Of a stretch of 30,620 bases of DNA, positions 10,451 through 21,612 are shown in pieces. The position numbers and the translations under genes are program-made. A model generated the notes under the pieces. It searched no databases, was not told where the DNA came from, and was given only the letters and a program-made list of their open reading frames with translations. The DNA is from Hymenoscyphus infarciens (taxonomy: Eukaryota; Ascomycota; Leotiomycetes; Helotiales; Helotiaceae), in assembly GCA_001414345.1 (NCBI GenBank), contig LLCB01000488.1:1-30620 (forward strand). The letters run 5' to 3'. Each line of letters begins with the position of its first letter. Position 1 is the stretch's first letter.

Positions 10451-10962
10451 GTACTTATACTAATCGCCGGGTCTTAGTATTACCCCGCCTCTACTATAGC
10501 TGTCTAGGAACTACCTACTACCTTCTTAGTAATAATAACAATAATACTATAATATATAATAATAAGCGCTTCTACCTTATTAATTCCTCCTTTTTGATTA
10601 AAATTCTATAATATCTACCTACTTAGTAGTTTATTAGATTAATTAGCTTAGAGTTATTATACTACTATAGAGGTTAAAGCTAAGACGTAAGCACTTACGC
10701 TCTTATATTATATATATACCTAAGATAATCCTCTTTTACCTAGTTATTTACTAAAAGATTTAAATATTATATACTAATTATAAAAAATCTAAGATTACTT
10801 CTAAGACTTTAAGTATAAGCCTCTTAAAAAGCCTACTAATATATAGTATAGTATTAAAGGTTAAGGTATACGTTCTTAGAGTACTATAAAGGAGTTATAG
10901 AGATACTTTAAAACTATAATACCTTATTATATAAAGATAATACTATCTAAGTTTAAGTAGAT

Positions 10963-11068
10963 TAATAATAAGAGTAATAAGAGTAATAAGGGTAATAAGA
11001 GTAATAAAAGTAATTAGAGTAATTAGAGTAATAAGAGTAATAAGAGTAATAAAGGTGGTAAGAGTAAT
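10963..11068 (+). repeat. 9-bp tandem repeat (AGTAATAAG)n, about 11 copies
   Basis: Units of AGTAATAAG or close variants (AGTAATTAG, GGTAATAAG, AGTAATAAA) run head to tail. In frame they read Ser-Asn-Lys, with Ser-Asn-stop where AAG or CAG has changed to TAG. Undoing RIP would make the stops Gln. Such tripeptide repeats are common in disordered linkers of fungal proteins. Confidence 0.85.
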
Positions 11069-11798
11069 CTAGAGCTTATAAGTAAAGAGGACTAGAGGAA
11101 CGACGATGTTTTATTCTTTGCTATACTACTAAGCTAGCTACGTTCTAACTCTTACTAAAATAAATATATTAAGAAGTCTTCTAGAGCTAGAGTAAAAAAC
11201 TTCTAGTTTTCTCTTATTAAAAGTAATAAAGTAGTATAGATTCTCGTTTCTTATTCTTAACTAACGTCTAACTAAAAGAAGAAGATTAAGTAGAGTAAAA
11301 TATATCTTTTTTAAGACTTATCTATATATAACCTTAGTAGTATTTCTATTTTAAATCTCTATTAAAGTAAGTTAACTATATATAATAAAAAAACCTATAA
11401 AGAAATTAAGAGTACTATTTTTACTATATTATATATAACTTAGGATAAGCTCTATAGAGATAAGAACCTTAGACTAACTTATACTTAGAAGATTATTAGC
11501 TTAATATAAATTAATTACTAAGTATATAACCTAACTATTTATAAGCTTCTTAAAACAAAGTTAGTAAACTCTTTTAAGACTATAGTAAAGAAGTATATAA
11601 AGAAAGACATATTCTTAGATTTAGAGGGAAATTAAGTCTAGAAGAAGGAGTTTAAGAACGTAATATCCTCTATAAAGGCTAAAGGAGCTAGCTAAAGTTA
11701 GGCATAAAATAGCGCTATAGAAGATGTCTTTACTAATATCTTTAATATAATATTACTATAAGTAGATATATTTAATAAGACGAAACATATTATACTTA

Positions 11799-11876
11799 TT
11801 AATACGCTTTCTACTAGTAGTTCTAATATACTAATACTTAATACGCCTTCTACTAGTAGTTCTTATATACTAACGT
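11799..11876 (+). repeat. 39-bp direct repeat, two copies
   Basis: Copies begin at 11799 and 11838 with TTAATACGCYTTCTACTAGT. The period is 39 bp, that is 13 codons, in the frame of the surrounding decayed tract, giving a Ser/Thr-rich repeat. Confidence 0.85.
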
Positions 11877-12060
11877 GTAAGGTAGGCTTTACTCCTTTTA
11901 CTAGTAAGTAAACCTTAGCCTTATATCTAATATAGAAATTAATATAACTTACTATAGTAGATATTATAAAGAAAAGACCTTATAGCACTTAGCTACTAGA
12001 TATAAATAATAAGGCTAATATAGAGGATATAGAGAATGATTTTATAATAAATAACTTTTT

Positions 12061-13200
12061 TATTTTACCTTTATTAAGAATAGAAGTTAATAGATAATAG
12101 ATATATAAAAGAGTACTCCTTCTACTTTACTAATTACTTAGCCTCTTCCTAAAAAGCGTAGAACTTCGACTTTATCTATTAGAGGTTTTAGTACTATAGA
12201 TATAATATATATAAAGCCTCCTAAGTGTAAAATAATACTAAAAGCTCTATTAGATACTAAGAATACTTTAAAGTTACTAAATTTCTTATTAAAGCTAATA
12301 CTAGGAGTAGGACATAATAAAGTCTTAGATAAAGTAATACTTTCTAAGCCTATTACATCTTTATTAATTATTTAAGTAATATTTTTAATATTATTAAAGT
12401 CTTTATCTAAGCCTACTTTAATAAATAACATAAACAGAAAGTTATCTAATCCTACTTTAATAGCTCTAGTAGCTTTAACTAACTTAAACTTAAAGTTATC
12501 TAAGCCTATCTTAGAAGCCTAAACTAATAAAATATACTTAAAGTTATCTAAGCTTACCTAAGTAGCTTTAAAAGCCTTAACTAACTTAAACTTAAAGTCC
12601 TCTAAGCCTACTCTAGAAGAATAAGTTAATATTATAAAGCTAGTAACTTCCTAGAATAAAGTTAAGTAATAGAAGAATTTAAAACTTAAAGAGTTAGTAT
12701 ATAACTATAATTAAGCTAAAAGTAAAGCTAGAATATATTAACTTTTCTTATTTCTACTTAATAATAAAGAGATAGATTTTAATTACTTTATATAAGAGGA
12801 ATATAAAGATAAAGAGTATTTTTTTAGCTTTATAAGTCTAAAGTATATAAGCGAGTTATTAGGAGAGGGAGATAAGAAGGGCGAAAGTATCTTCTCTTCT
12901 AAGACTACTTCTTAGACAGCTACTAATCTAGTAGTTAAAGAGGAGGTAGTTAATTTATTTTATTAATAGAATCTCTCTATTATAAAAGCTACTAAGGCTA
13001 AGAGAGTAAAGAAGAATAAGACCTAGCTAATAATTCTAAGTAGATAGTCTTTATATCTATATAAAGGATAATAAGAGCTATATATAAGGTTAAGTAGATA
13101 GAAGGATATATAACTAAGAGATTAAGAGATATACTAAAAGAATATTAATTAATAAATTAATAGATAGATAAAAACCTTTCTTTTATCTTATATAATAAGT
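12061..13200 (+). pseudogene. Decayed coding tract, second part, with 16-18 codon repeats
   Basis: A frame one base off from the preceding tract stays open from about 12061 to 13200 with scattered TAA/TAG stops. It reads a basic stretch PLPKKRRTSTLSIRG near 12151. Next come degenerate repeats beginning KLSKP or KLSNP at 12439, 12493, 12541 and 12595, and then an acidic or mixed region (EEYKDKEYFFSF, ELLGEGDKKGESIFSS) near 12800-12900. The tract probably continues the 10850-12060 gene after a one-base frameshift. No family was recognised. The spacing of 54, 48 and 54 bp between repeat starts is the strongest sign that this was coding. Confidence 0.4.
12439..12620 (+). repeat. Degenerate 48/54-bp in-frame repeat, about 3.5 copies
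   Basis: Starts at 12439, 12493, 12541 and 12595 share AAGTTATCTAAGCCTA or variants, and the longer units end in CTAACTTAAACTTA. Spacings of 54, 48 and 54 bp are all multiples of three, so the repeat expanded while a reading frame was being maintained. An earlier partial copy may begin near 12397. Confidence 0.8.
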
Positions 13201-13390
13201 TTTATAAGTTATAAATTATCTCTCTATTTCCTTACTTAATTTATAATTAAGTTTTTAAAGAGTAAAAGAGTAGAGTACATAGCTATTAACTTATAATAAT
13301 TAAGAATATAGACTTTAATAATCTTTATAACTAATATTTATATTTATTCTATTAACTTTAGACTTTTAAATTATAAGACGTTAACTTAGG
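13201..13390. other. Unassigned RIP-worn DNA
   Basis: No frame, repeat or regulatory site was recognised in this short AT-rich interval before the stray satellite monomers. Confidence 0.4.
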
Positions 13391-13450
13391 TAGTACTACT
13401 ACTTAAAATTAAGACTTTAATAGTACTACTACCTAAAACCTTAGCCTACT
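13391..13450 (-). repeat. Stray satellite dimer, right-array orientation
   Basis: TAGTACTACTAC occurs at 13391 and again exactly 30 bp later at 13421, each followed by TTAAAA- or CTAAAA-type sequence as in the right array. These are two diverged monomers of the flanking satellite inside the core. Confidence 0.75.
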
Positions 13451-13504
13451 CTTAGTTTCTTCTTAACTATATTAACTTAGAGAGTAGTATAACTAAAATC
13501 AAGT

Positions 13505-13556
13505 TATAAGACTATATAAGTTCTTGTTTTATATAGTAATACTATATAAGTAATTA
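13505..13556 (+). repeat. Stray satellite dimer, left-array orientation
   Basis: ACTATATAAG occurs at 13511 and 13541, exactly one monomer apart, with TGTTTTATATAGTAATACTA between, matching C-type and A-type left-array monomers. Together with the dimer at 13391 it forms a small inverted pair with about 55 bp between. Confidence 0.7.
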
Positions 13557-14794
13557 ATATATTAAATATTTTAAAAGTAGTAAATTATACCTTAAAAATA
13601 GTTAAAGTACTCTACTTTTACCTAAATCTATATTAGCTAGGTATTAGATCTTTATACCTTATATATAATATAAAATACTATAACTTTAAATCTTATATCT
13701 ATATCCTAGGTATTTATTTCTTATATATCTATATTTATAAGTATAGATATATATATATATATTACAGAATCTCTAATATCCTCTAAGGAAAAACCGTAAG
13801 TACTAGGAGAATAAATCTACTATAAATAATATACTCTATCCTTTATATTATAAAATCTCTTTAGTTATCCTCTAATTTAGTAATAATCGTCTTCTCTTAC
13901 TATATATAATAAAGATACTTAGTTTAGTAATATTTCTTCTTTTCTTTAAGTATTTAAACTAGAATCTTAGGATTCTCTTCTAAAGACTAGTAGTACTTCT
14001 ACTTAAGACTAGCTATATAAGTCTATAAATAATATTAATATAAGTTCTAAAATAAGAAAGGAATACTTATATTAATACTACAAATCTTCTTATTAGCCTT
14101 ACTATCTATAGCCTTTTAAAAGACCTTTATCTATATAATATAAGTAGATTACTTATATAAATTCTAATTTAACCTATAGCTTAGAAGGACTCTTAGTCTT
14201 ATTTCTCTCTCTCTACTTCCTTCTATATCTTTACTTTAACGTCTATATCTTTCTTATTAACTACCTTCTTCTAAAAGAGATTTATAAAGGCTTTGAATTT
14301 AGTAGCTATTAATTAAAGTTCTAGAAACTTTTAGATAAACTTATTATATTAATTAATAGCTTCTAAGGTAAGGTATTATATATATAGTAAGAAAATTTAT
14401 ATTAGAATATTAAAGATATAGTTATAGACTTTTAGGGTATAATATAGGTTATTAGTAGCTTTATAGTTAATAATAGTATAGAAGTTATTATTAGAATTAC
14501 TTTATATCTTATTAGCTATAGTAAAAGCTAGAGAGGATAACTTTAAAACGTCTTATTCTTAGGTGCTAGTAGATAAGGATAATATACTATATAGTTATAA
14601 TTAATATTATAATCTTCTAGAGTAGAAGTACTTACTTAAGATAAGAATCGATTTAAGCTAAGGTAGAGGTAAAGAGGTTAAAGTTAAGGATAGCTAATAA
14701 GAAGTAAGATATATCTTATTAACGTTACTTATTATAAAGGTAGTCTTAAGTAGGTGTATAAGGCTTATAAAGAGTAGAAAGTTAAAATAGATAA
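13557..14794. other. RIP-worn DNA, no recognised gene
   Basis: A TA microsatellite lies at 13746-13763. Pyrimidine-rich runs on this strand (for example 14180-14230) hint that any former gene would read from the minus strand, but no frame was convincing. Confidence 0.45.
13746..13763. repeat. Short (TA)n microsatellite
   Basis: This is an uninterrupted alternation of A and T over about 18 bases. Confidence 0.7.
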
Positions 14795-14845
14795 GATATT
14801 AATATAGATATTAATATTAATATTAAAGTTAAAGTTAAAGTTATA
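14795..14845. repeat. Simple repeat of GATATTAATATA and GTTAAA units
   Basis: Short hexamer-like units (ATATTA repeated, then AAAGTT repeated three times) form a low-complexity stretch ending in GTTATAAAAG. Confidence 0.7.
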
Positions 14846-14884
14846 AAAGTAGTAGTATTAGGTAGGTAGTAGTAAATTCAATAG

Positions 14885-15565
14885 ATATATACTTAAGCTT
14901 ATACTATATTAGGTAACTCTATAACTACTATAATTAGAAGTTATTTTTAAGCTATAGTATTAATAACTAATTCCTTTTTATATTAGGTATACTATTTCTT
15001 TATTATATAGTTTTTAATTTCTATATCTTTAATATTACTATCTAGGGCTAGATAGTTTAAAACTAATTAGACTTATTCTTAAATATATATTATCTTAGAT
15101 AAACTTAGTATTAGTAATCTTCTTTAATAGTAAATAGTTTATTTATTTATAAGTACTTACTTCTAGGTTGTTCTTTAAATACTAGATAATAACTTTACCT
15201 CTACTAGTTAGTTCTTATTAGTTAAGATTTATCTTTTATAAGAATATCTTTAAGTAAAGGTTATTATTTAAACTAATGAATATTTTACTTTCTAAAGTTA
15301 GTATTAGTCTATTAGAATAGGTCTTTTAGAAAAGAGAGAAGTTTAATCTAACTAGAAGTACTCTACTTTTTAAGACTAGCGTCTAGCTAATATGTTTTAT
15401 CTTTTATAGTAGGTAGGTTTTTAAGCTAACTCTTCTTCTACTTCTAATAGGCAACGTCTAGCTATTAGGTTTTATCTTTTATAGAAGGGGGATCTTTAAG
15501 CTAATAAAAAATACTTTACTTATTATAGTTACTATTTAGTTACTAGGTTTCGTCTTTTATAAGAG
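14885..15565 (-). pseudogene. Decayed minus-strand coding tract with a 25-codon repeat
   Basis: Reading leftward from about 15565, one minus-strand frame continues to about 14885 with TAA/TAG interruptions, and the first TGA appears only near 14880. It contains three copies of a repeat reading YKRRNLVTK, FYKRxNLIARRCLLE and YYKRxNILARR (x marks TAA), followed by protein-like text such as LVEVKLLSS and YKKELVINTIA. The repeated Tyr/Cys-Lys-Arg and Ala-Arg-Arg-Cys pieces superficially recall retroviral-type zinc knuckles, but the Cys-His spacing does not fit, so I do not call one. No family was recognised. Confidence 0.4.
15384..15561 (-). repeat. 75/78-bp repeat, three copies
   Basis: Corresponding points lie at 15384, 15459 and 15537, giving periods of 75 and 78 bp (25 and 26 codons). 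The shared core on this strand is TAGCTATTAGGTTTTATCTT with variants. The in-frame length variation supports a former protein repeat on the minus strand. Confidence 0.75.
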
Positions 15566-16985
15566 GTTACTCTTTATAGTCCTTATCTAGAGAAGAGGGG
15601 CTACGAAATCGCTTAATAAGTTCCTTCCTTTTTTATCTTAGAATACTATTTATATATTCTAGAATAAAATCTTCTTACTCTTTCTTTAGTATAACCTAAG
15701 ATTAAATATTCTACTAGTAAGAATATATTTAACTATCTTAGTTAAGATCTAGCTACTTATTTATTAATTAGTACTATTAAATTCGATTTTACTCCTTATC
15801 TTTAACTATATAGAAATAACTCTACTTTTTCTAAGTCTACCTTTTAGCTTATATAAAATTATTAATTTTATTCTAGTATAACTATATAAACTTTAGTTAG
15901 AGTTTAAGTAGAAGAGAGTGCTTAACCCTAAGTTTATTATATAAGTTCTTAATTTATTACTTCTTATTTCTTCGTCTCTTTTTAATAATATTATTTTTAT
16001 ATATAAATCTAATAATTGTTTTTTAAATAGGAGGACGTAGATAGTATTAAGATAATTCTAATATTTTATTAAAATTAAATTTATTAATCTAGAGTCTCTA
16101 TTACTTAATCTATTATAAAGTATAGTTTCTTTCTAATAAACCTTCTAAAAAGTGTTCTTTAACTTATACTTCTTTTATATTCCTTTATATTTAAAGAAAT
16201 ATAACTACTCTAGTATCTATCTTTAAGACTTTTATACTATTTTAAGGATTTTAGGTTATAGAGGATACTAGAATTAGTATTTAATAGTAGATATAACCTT
16301 ATAAGCTAGCTTCTTATTATAGATTAAGTATATTAAAGAATATAAAACTAGCTAGTAATTCTTAGGCGGGTTTAGTTATAGATTTAGATATATTTAATCT
16401 AAAGCTATTATAATTAGATATTAATATACTATACTTAATAAAGAACTCTATTATAAGGTTTATATAATACTACTAGAGGTGAAAAGTGCTTATTAAAGTC
16501 TAAAAAGCGTGTTTGTTATACTATATATAGGTATATTATTAAGTCTAAAACATAGCTAAAATTATAGTAGAAATAATAATTAACAACTATATTATAGCTA
16601 AGTAAGAGGTAGTAAAAACCTAATAGTACTATATATTAAGTAAAGTAGAACTTATAAGATATTTAGTTTTTCTTAAAACGTATATACGTATTATAATAGG
16701 GTTAATATAACTAACTGAACTCCCCTCTTTTTAGAGTATAGAAGTATTAATATAACTTTAATTTATTTATAAAAGATAAATTAAATTATAGTATATAGAA
16801 AATATATTCTTATATAGAGCTATTCTATTAAGTTTTTTAAATTCCTAATATATTTTTATTATTTAAAGGTTTACTTTAATTAGCTCTAAAACGTATAGAT
16901 GCTTAGTAGGACTTATTTAGTACTTTAAGTTTAAATTATATATTTATTCTATTATATAAGAAATATAGCTTTTTAAACTTTTACT
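15566..16985. other. RIP-worn DNA, no recognised gene
   Basis: This is mixed AT-rich sequence with pyrimidine-rich runs. Residual CG-containing words occur (GCGGGTT near 16365, AACGTATATACGTATT near 16678). No frame or family was recognised. Confidence 0.4.
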
Positions 16986-17405
16986 TACTCTTAAAAAACA
17001 TATTCTTCTATTATCTACTAATTCTTATAAAGTATAGCTTTTAAACTTCTTCTAACTTATAAACTTATATAAAATATATTATTTTAACTTCTCCTAACTC
17101 TTATAAAAAACATTATCTTAACTTTCTTCTAACTCTAATAAAACATATTATCTTAATTTCCCTTAACTTATATAAAATATATTATCTTAACTCCTTTTTA
17201 ACTCTTATAAAAAACATTATTCTAACTTCCTCTTAACTCTAATAAAATATATTATCTTAATTTCCTTTAACTTATATAAAGTATATTATCTTAATTTCTC
17301 TTAACTTATATAAAGTATATTATTCTAATTTCTTTTAACTCTTATAAAATATATTATCCTAATTTCCTCTAACTCTTATAAAGTATATCCTTCTAATCTA
17401 CTAAA
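16986..17405. repeat. 34-bp minisatellite, about 12 copies
   Basis: Units beginning AACTYWTATAAA and continuing through TATATTATCTTAATTTC start at about 17020, 17062, 17096, 17131, 17165, 17200, 17235, 17269, 17303, 17337 and 17371. The period is 34-35 bp, with an extra 8 bp near 17054. The 34-bp period is not a multiple of three, so this is a noncoding tandem repeat unrelated in sequence to the 30-bp satellite. Confidence 0.88.
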
Positions 17406-17540
17406 ACTCTTAAAACGAAAAACTAAAACGTAGACTTTTACTTATTATCTAAATCTAAAATTATATTTTAAATTATTTATAAATAATAGTACTAAATATA
17501 AGTTATTCTACTACTACTCTAGCTACTTAGAATAGTTTAG

Positions 17541-18797
17541 AGAATGGTCTAGTACCTATTTATAAACTAGACTATTAAAACAACTTTTAAGAAGATATAG
17601 AAAAATAATAGTATAGTCTTTTAGAATATATTAAATAATATGTTAGAATAGTAGTAAATAAATTAAATAGAGAGTTAAAAGTAATTTAAGAAGAATATAG
17701 TGTATTTAATATAGGAAATATACTTAGAGAGAGTTTTTAAGTAGATAATCTCTTTAAAAAGGTATAAAAAGAAATACTAGTATACTAGGTATTAAGAAAT
17801 CAAAGTCTATTAAAGTAGGGTTTATTTTAGTTAAAGATAGCTACTAAAATCTTAGACATATATAAGGGAGTAGAAAATCGATTTAAGAATCTAGATAATA
17901 AAATGTCTAAGGGATAAAGTATAGAATAGCTTACTTATTATTACTACTAGTTAAATAAGAAGGAAAAGGAGGTACTAAGAAAATAAGCTTTAAAAGAGAG
18001 TAAAGCTTAATTAGAGATATTCTATAACCTACTACTATATTTCAAAGATAATAATATATTAGAATATATTAAAAAAGTATTAATTTAGTAGGAGAGAGAG
18101 TTTTTAAAAAGAAATAAAGTTATAGAAGAAGTAAAGTCTAAGTACTATAATATTATATATCTTCTCTCTTAAGTTAAACCTTTATACTTACTTATAGTTA
18201 ACTAGGTAGAGAAACTTAATTATCTTAGCTATAATATAGTATTTATAATTATAAATAGAGATAATACTAATATATTAGGTATATTAATATCTAGAGGTAT
18301 AGAAAATAGAATAACATTTCTTAATCTTTATAAGTAGAAGAAACTTAGGTTTTATACCTTTAATATATAGGTTAAAACGTCTAATTTACTAATCCTATTA
18401 TTTAAGCCTAGGTAAGAGAGAGTATATAATACTACCTTTATATAGTATAGAATATAACCTTACTTAGATAATAATATACTATCTATATACCTAGAAAGCT
18501 CTTCCTATTAAAATAGATAGTAACCTTCTAGAGTGAATTATAATAGTGTTTTAGCTAGACGTATTAGAATAATAGTTTATTTATTTATAAGTTATAAGGC
18601 TATTAGTAGGTATAAAAGTAGTACTAGAATAAAAAGTAGACTATCTAATAAGAAAGACTAGGAGAGAGACTTTATAAGAAAGAAAATTAAACTAGTCTAT
18701 AGTAAGGATTTATTATAAGAAATAGTATAAGATAAATATAATTCGAAAACGGCTATAGATAAGTATATCTAGTAGTAGATTTATAATAAGTTATTCT
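17541..18797 (+). pseudogene. Decayed coding tract of about 419 codons, family not recognised
   Basis: One forward frame runs without indel or TGA. Its TAA/TAG density is about 8%, against roughly 15% and 19% in the other two forward frames over the first 100 codons. Translated pieces are highly charged and helix-like: LNKKEKEVLRK near 17950, ESKAxLEIFYNLLLYFKDNN near 18000, ERELFL-type and EEVKSKYYNI near 18110. A more basic C-terminal part (SNKKDxERDFIRKKIKLVYS near 18640) follows. The strand is purine-rich, as expected for a coding strand. Stops are most simply former Gln or Trp codons. I do not recognise the protein; a transposon-encoded product is only a default guess. Confidence 0.45.
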
Positions 18798-19831
18798 AAG
18801 ACCTACTTATAATATATTTCTAAAGAATTATTTAGTAGTTAGAATAAGAATAGTTTTCTATAAACCTTATATTAGTAAAATATTATCTATTTTAAGAAGT
18901 ACGATTTTTAGACTAAGTTAATAGTACGATTTTTAAATAAGTAAAAGGATTAGATTTTTTAAAAATATAATTAGAACCGTAGTAATTAAGAAAGGTAATT
19001 ATAAATAATTAATTATATTTAACTTTTAACTATATTTCTAAATTAGAAGTATAGACTTTTAAGAAGATACTATATAGAGTTATCTTAATTATTATTAAAT
19101 ATTTAAAATATCTTATAAAATATCTTATAAAAAGAAAGCCCTACTAGCTATTAAGAGTGTCGTATTTTAGCCTAGATCCTAGTTAACTAATTAGTACTAA
19201 GAATTCTTAGAAATACCTAGTACTATTAACTTTATAATAATTTAAAGAATTACTATCTCTAAGAACTTAAGAAAGAGAGATTTCTTCTAAATCTAAAAGT
19301 TACTAAAAACTAGGTAAGTATTATAGTAAGTGATTTATACTAAAAAATAAGGTAGAAAAACGACTATTATAGACTACAGCTTCTCTATAGTATAGTATTT
19401 AAGTGGTTTTGTTTTAGTATATAAGAAGAAGGCTAGGTTATTACTTTATTAATAAGTATATAATAAGGCTTTAAAAGGCTAAATAGCTAAAAAGGGGAAA
19501 AGCTAACCAAGCTCTATACTCTAGCGCCTTAGAGAAAACTTTTTTTATATTATTAGAATCTCTTATCTTATAAGCCTTATTATAAAGAGGGAGTCTAAGT
19601 TAAAGAGTTTAGATATAAGAACGAGTATTAAATAAAATTAAAGCTTTTATAAATCTTTAACTTATGTATAACTTTATATAAAACTAAAATATTATTAGGC
19701 TTAGCTTTTATAAAGGAATAGATAATAGAAGAAATAGAATATAAGTCTATTACTTATATATCTAAGTATATATAATAGAAATATAGCTAAGCTCTCTTAT
19801 TATTAACTCTTTCTATATTAATAGCTAGATG
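18798..19831. other. RIP-worn DNA with a small direct repeat
   Basis: AGTACGATTTTTA occurs twice about 27 bp apart near 18899 and 18926, and TATCTTATAAAA occurs as a close tandem pair near 19108. No gene was recognised. A relatively TG-containing patch (AAGTGGTTTTGTTTTAG) lies near 19391. Confidence 0.4.
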
Positions 19832-19875
19832 AAGTTAGTAGTAGTACTACTTAAAATTAGGACTTAAACGTAAAC
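19832..19875 (-). repeat. Stray satellite monomer, right-array orientation
   Basis: AGTAGTAGTACTACTTAAAA is followed by TTAGGACTTAAACG, a recognisable diverged 30-bp monomer. It resembles the monomer at 13391, which has the same ACTTAAAATTA core. Confidence 0.7.
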
Positions 19876-21482
19876 CCCTCTTATTAACTATATATAGTAA
19901 TCCTCTTCTTCTTCTTAATATTCCTCTTATATCTATAACTATATTAGATATACCTCTTTTCTTAGTTCTTATTTATACGCCTCTTTCTAGGCCTATTAAG
20001 GTTACTTATTTTATTATTTATATAGTTATAATAGAATAGGTTAGTAGTCTAATTAATCTAAGGATTACTAGGTTAAGATTCTCTTTAGTATATAGTAAGA
20101 GAAGGTTTACTAATATATAAGATTCTTATTAGTTAGTTCTCTTATCTTATTTATTTTTTAAGTATTAATACTCTAGGTACTAGACTATTATTAATTATTT
20201 TTAGCTTATTTAAGAGAGAATTAATAATCTAAGTAAGATAAGAGATAGAACTTTTTAAAGTTAATACTAATATTCCTTATACTCTTATTTATATTATATA
20301 TACTAGATATATTATAAGGTAAGGAAGGTATATAAGAGGATAGTTTTTAGAATAATGTAGGAGGATAAGATATATAAAACCTCTTTTAGAGGTAGATTAT
20401 TTATATTATCTTATCTAATAGTTCTATTAGTTTCGCTTTAGGTAAGAGGTAATAGAGAAGACTATAGCTTAGAAGTAAGGTTAGTACTATTATCTTTATA
20501 CTTTCTTATTTTTATATTTTACTAACTTAATATTAAATAATTAGACTTACTTCCTAAGAATAAGTAGAGTATGTTACTCTTTATAATAATTCCTCCTATT
20601 CTAATTCTAACTTAGTTAAGGCTATTATAATTTAATATAAGCTATAAACTATCTAAAAGGTATAGAATATTATAAAGTAAAGTATATTAAGAGATAAACT
20701 AGGAAGATAATATAACCTTTTAAGGTAAATTTTATTCCTTCTTAGTTTACTTTTAAATCTCTACTTTATTTTCTATAAGAACCTATCTCTTATATAGTCT
20801 AGACTATATTATAAGTATTAGAGGAAATATAAAGGTTCTTATATTAACTCTAAACTAGAGTTCTATAAAAGCTACTCTATAAAGCCTTATTATATTTTAT
20901 AGACTTACTTTAGTAAAGGACTAAACTAACTTTAATAGACTTATAGTAATATTAAATATTTTCTTAGATAATAAGAGTTTTAGAAGTCTATTAAGTAATC
21001 TTACTTAGTAACTAGATAAGATAAAGGTAGCTTTAGAAGATTTAAAGTACTTAGGATTTACTTCTAATTACTTTAAAAAGACCTTTTATAAGAGAAGTCT
21101 TATATTATAGGCTTAGAAGATTTCTAATACTATAACCTCTTTAAAATTATATATAAGAAATACACTAAGAGTACTTAAACTATAAAGGAAGTAATAAAGA
21201 AATAAATCTATCTTAAAGAAGAGAAGACTAAAGACTATAACTTCTAAAAGCTCTAAGAAGAGTTTAAGGTTTTTTAGCTATCTTATATAAATAATACTAT
21301 ATATATTAGCCTTATTATTATTAAGACATTATCTCTTAATAGTAAGCTCTTCTTATATAAGATATAATATTAATAGATAAGAGAGAATAAATTACTCCTT
21401 TAATACCTAAAGACGTCTAGGAAAGCCGATTAATACTAGAGTATTAACTTAGGACTTAAATTATCTAAGGTAGGAGGCTAGG
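19876..21482. other. RIP-worn DNA, possible but unproven forward frame
   Basis: One forward frame (codon starts congruent with 21068) can be followed through most of this interval without TGA, and its last part reads charged text such as EVIKKxIYLKEEKTKDYNF near 21190. Its TAA/TAG density is about 10%, not clearly below the other frames, so no gene is called. Confidence 0.35.
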
Positions 21483-21612
21483 AATAAGATTATATATTCT
21501 TAGAGAAAAGTACTTATAAAAAAGACAGCTTTTTAATTAAATATAATATATCTTATATATTCTAAATATACTAAATAAGATTATATATTCTTAAGAAAAA
21601 GTGCTTATAAGG
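21483..21612 (+). repeat. 37-bp direct repeat, two copies 91 bp apart
   Basis: AATAAGATTATATATTCTTA begins copies at 21483 and 21574, each continuing through AAAAAGTRCTTATAA-type sequence with two or three mismatches. The 91-bp spacing is not a multiple of three. Confidence 0.8.

Larger units (their letters stand above)
10850..12060 (+). pseudogene. Decayed coding tract, Asn/Ser/Lys-repeat protein, first part
   Basis: One frame (codon starts congruent with 10961) runs about 400 codons with roughly 8% TAA/TAG and no TGA. It includes a tandem tripeptide stretch of Ser-Asn-Lys at 10965-11060 and later protein-like pieces such as SNLELISKED, NKKTYKEIKSTIF and LVNSFKTIVKKYIKKD. Near its end two 13-codon repeats rich in Ser and Thr occur. 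The surviving amino acids suggest a basic, low-complexity protein. No known domain was recognised. The open frame shifts by one base at about 12060-12110, where the second part takes over. Period-three repeats give better support than stop density, which is only modestly lower than in other frames. Confidence 0.4.

Noticed and set aside
10464..10489. GC-richer patch as a tRNA or structured RNA gene
   Set aside because: Only a short imperfect stem (GGGT with ACCC) can be drawn; there is no cloverleaf and no internal promoter boxes.
15384..15561. CCHC zinc knuckles
   Set aside because: The repeats contain Tyr/Cys, Lys and Arg near ARRC, but the Cys-Cys-His-Cys spacing is not met even allowing for C-to-T changes.
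19868..21490. About 540-codon forward frame without TGA
   Set aside because: TAA/TAG density of about 10% is close to background, and absence of TGA is a window-wide effect of TG depletion, so it is weak evidence of coding.
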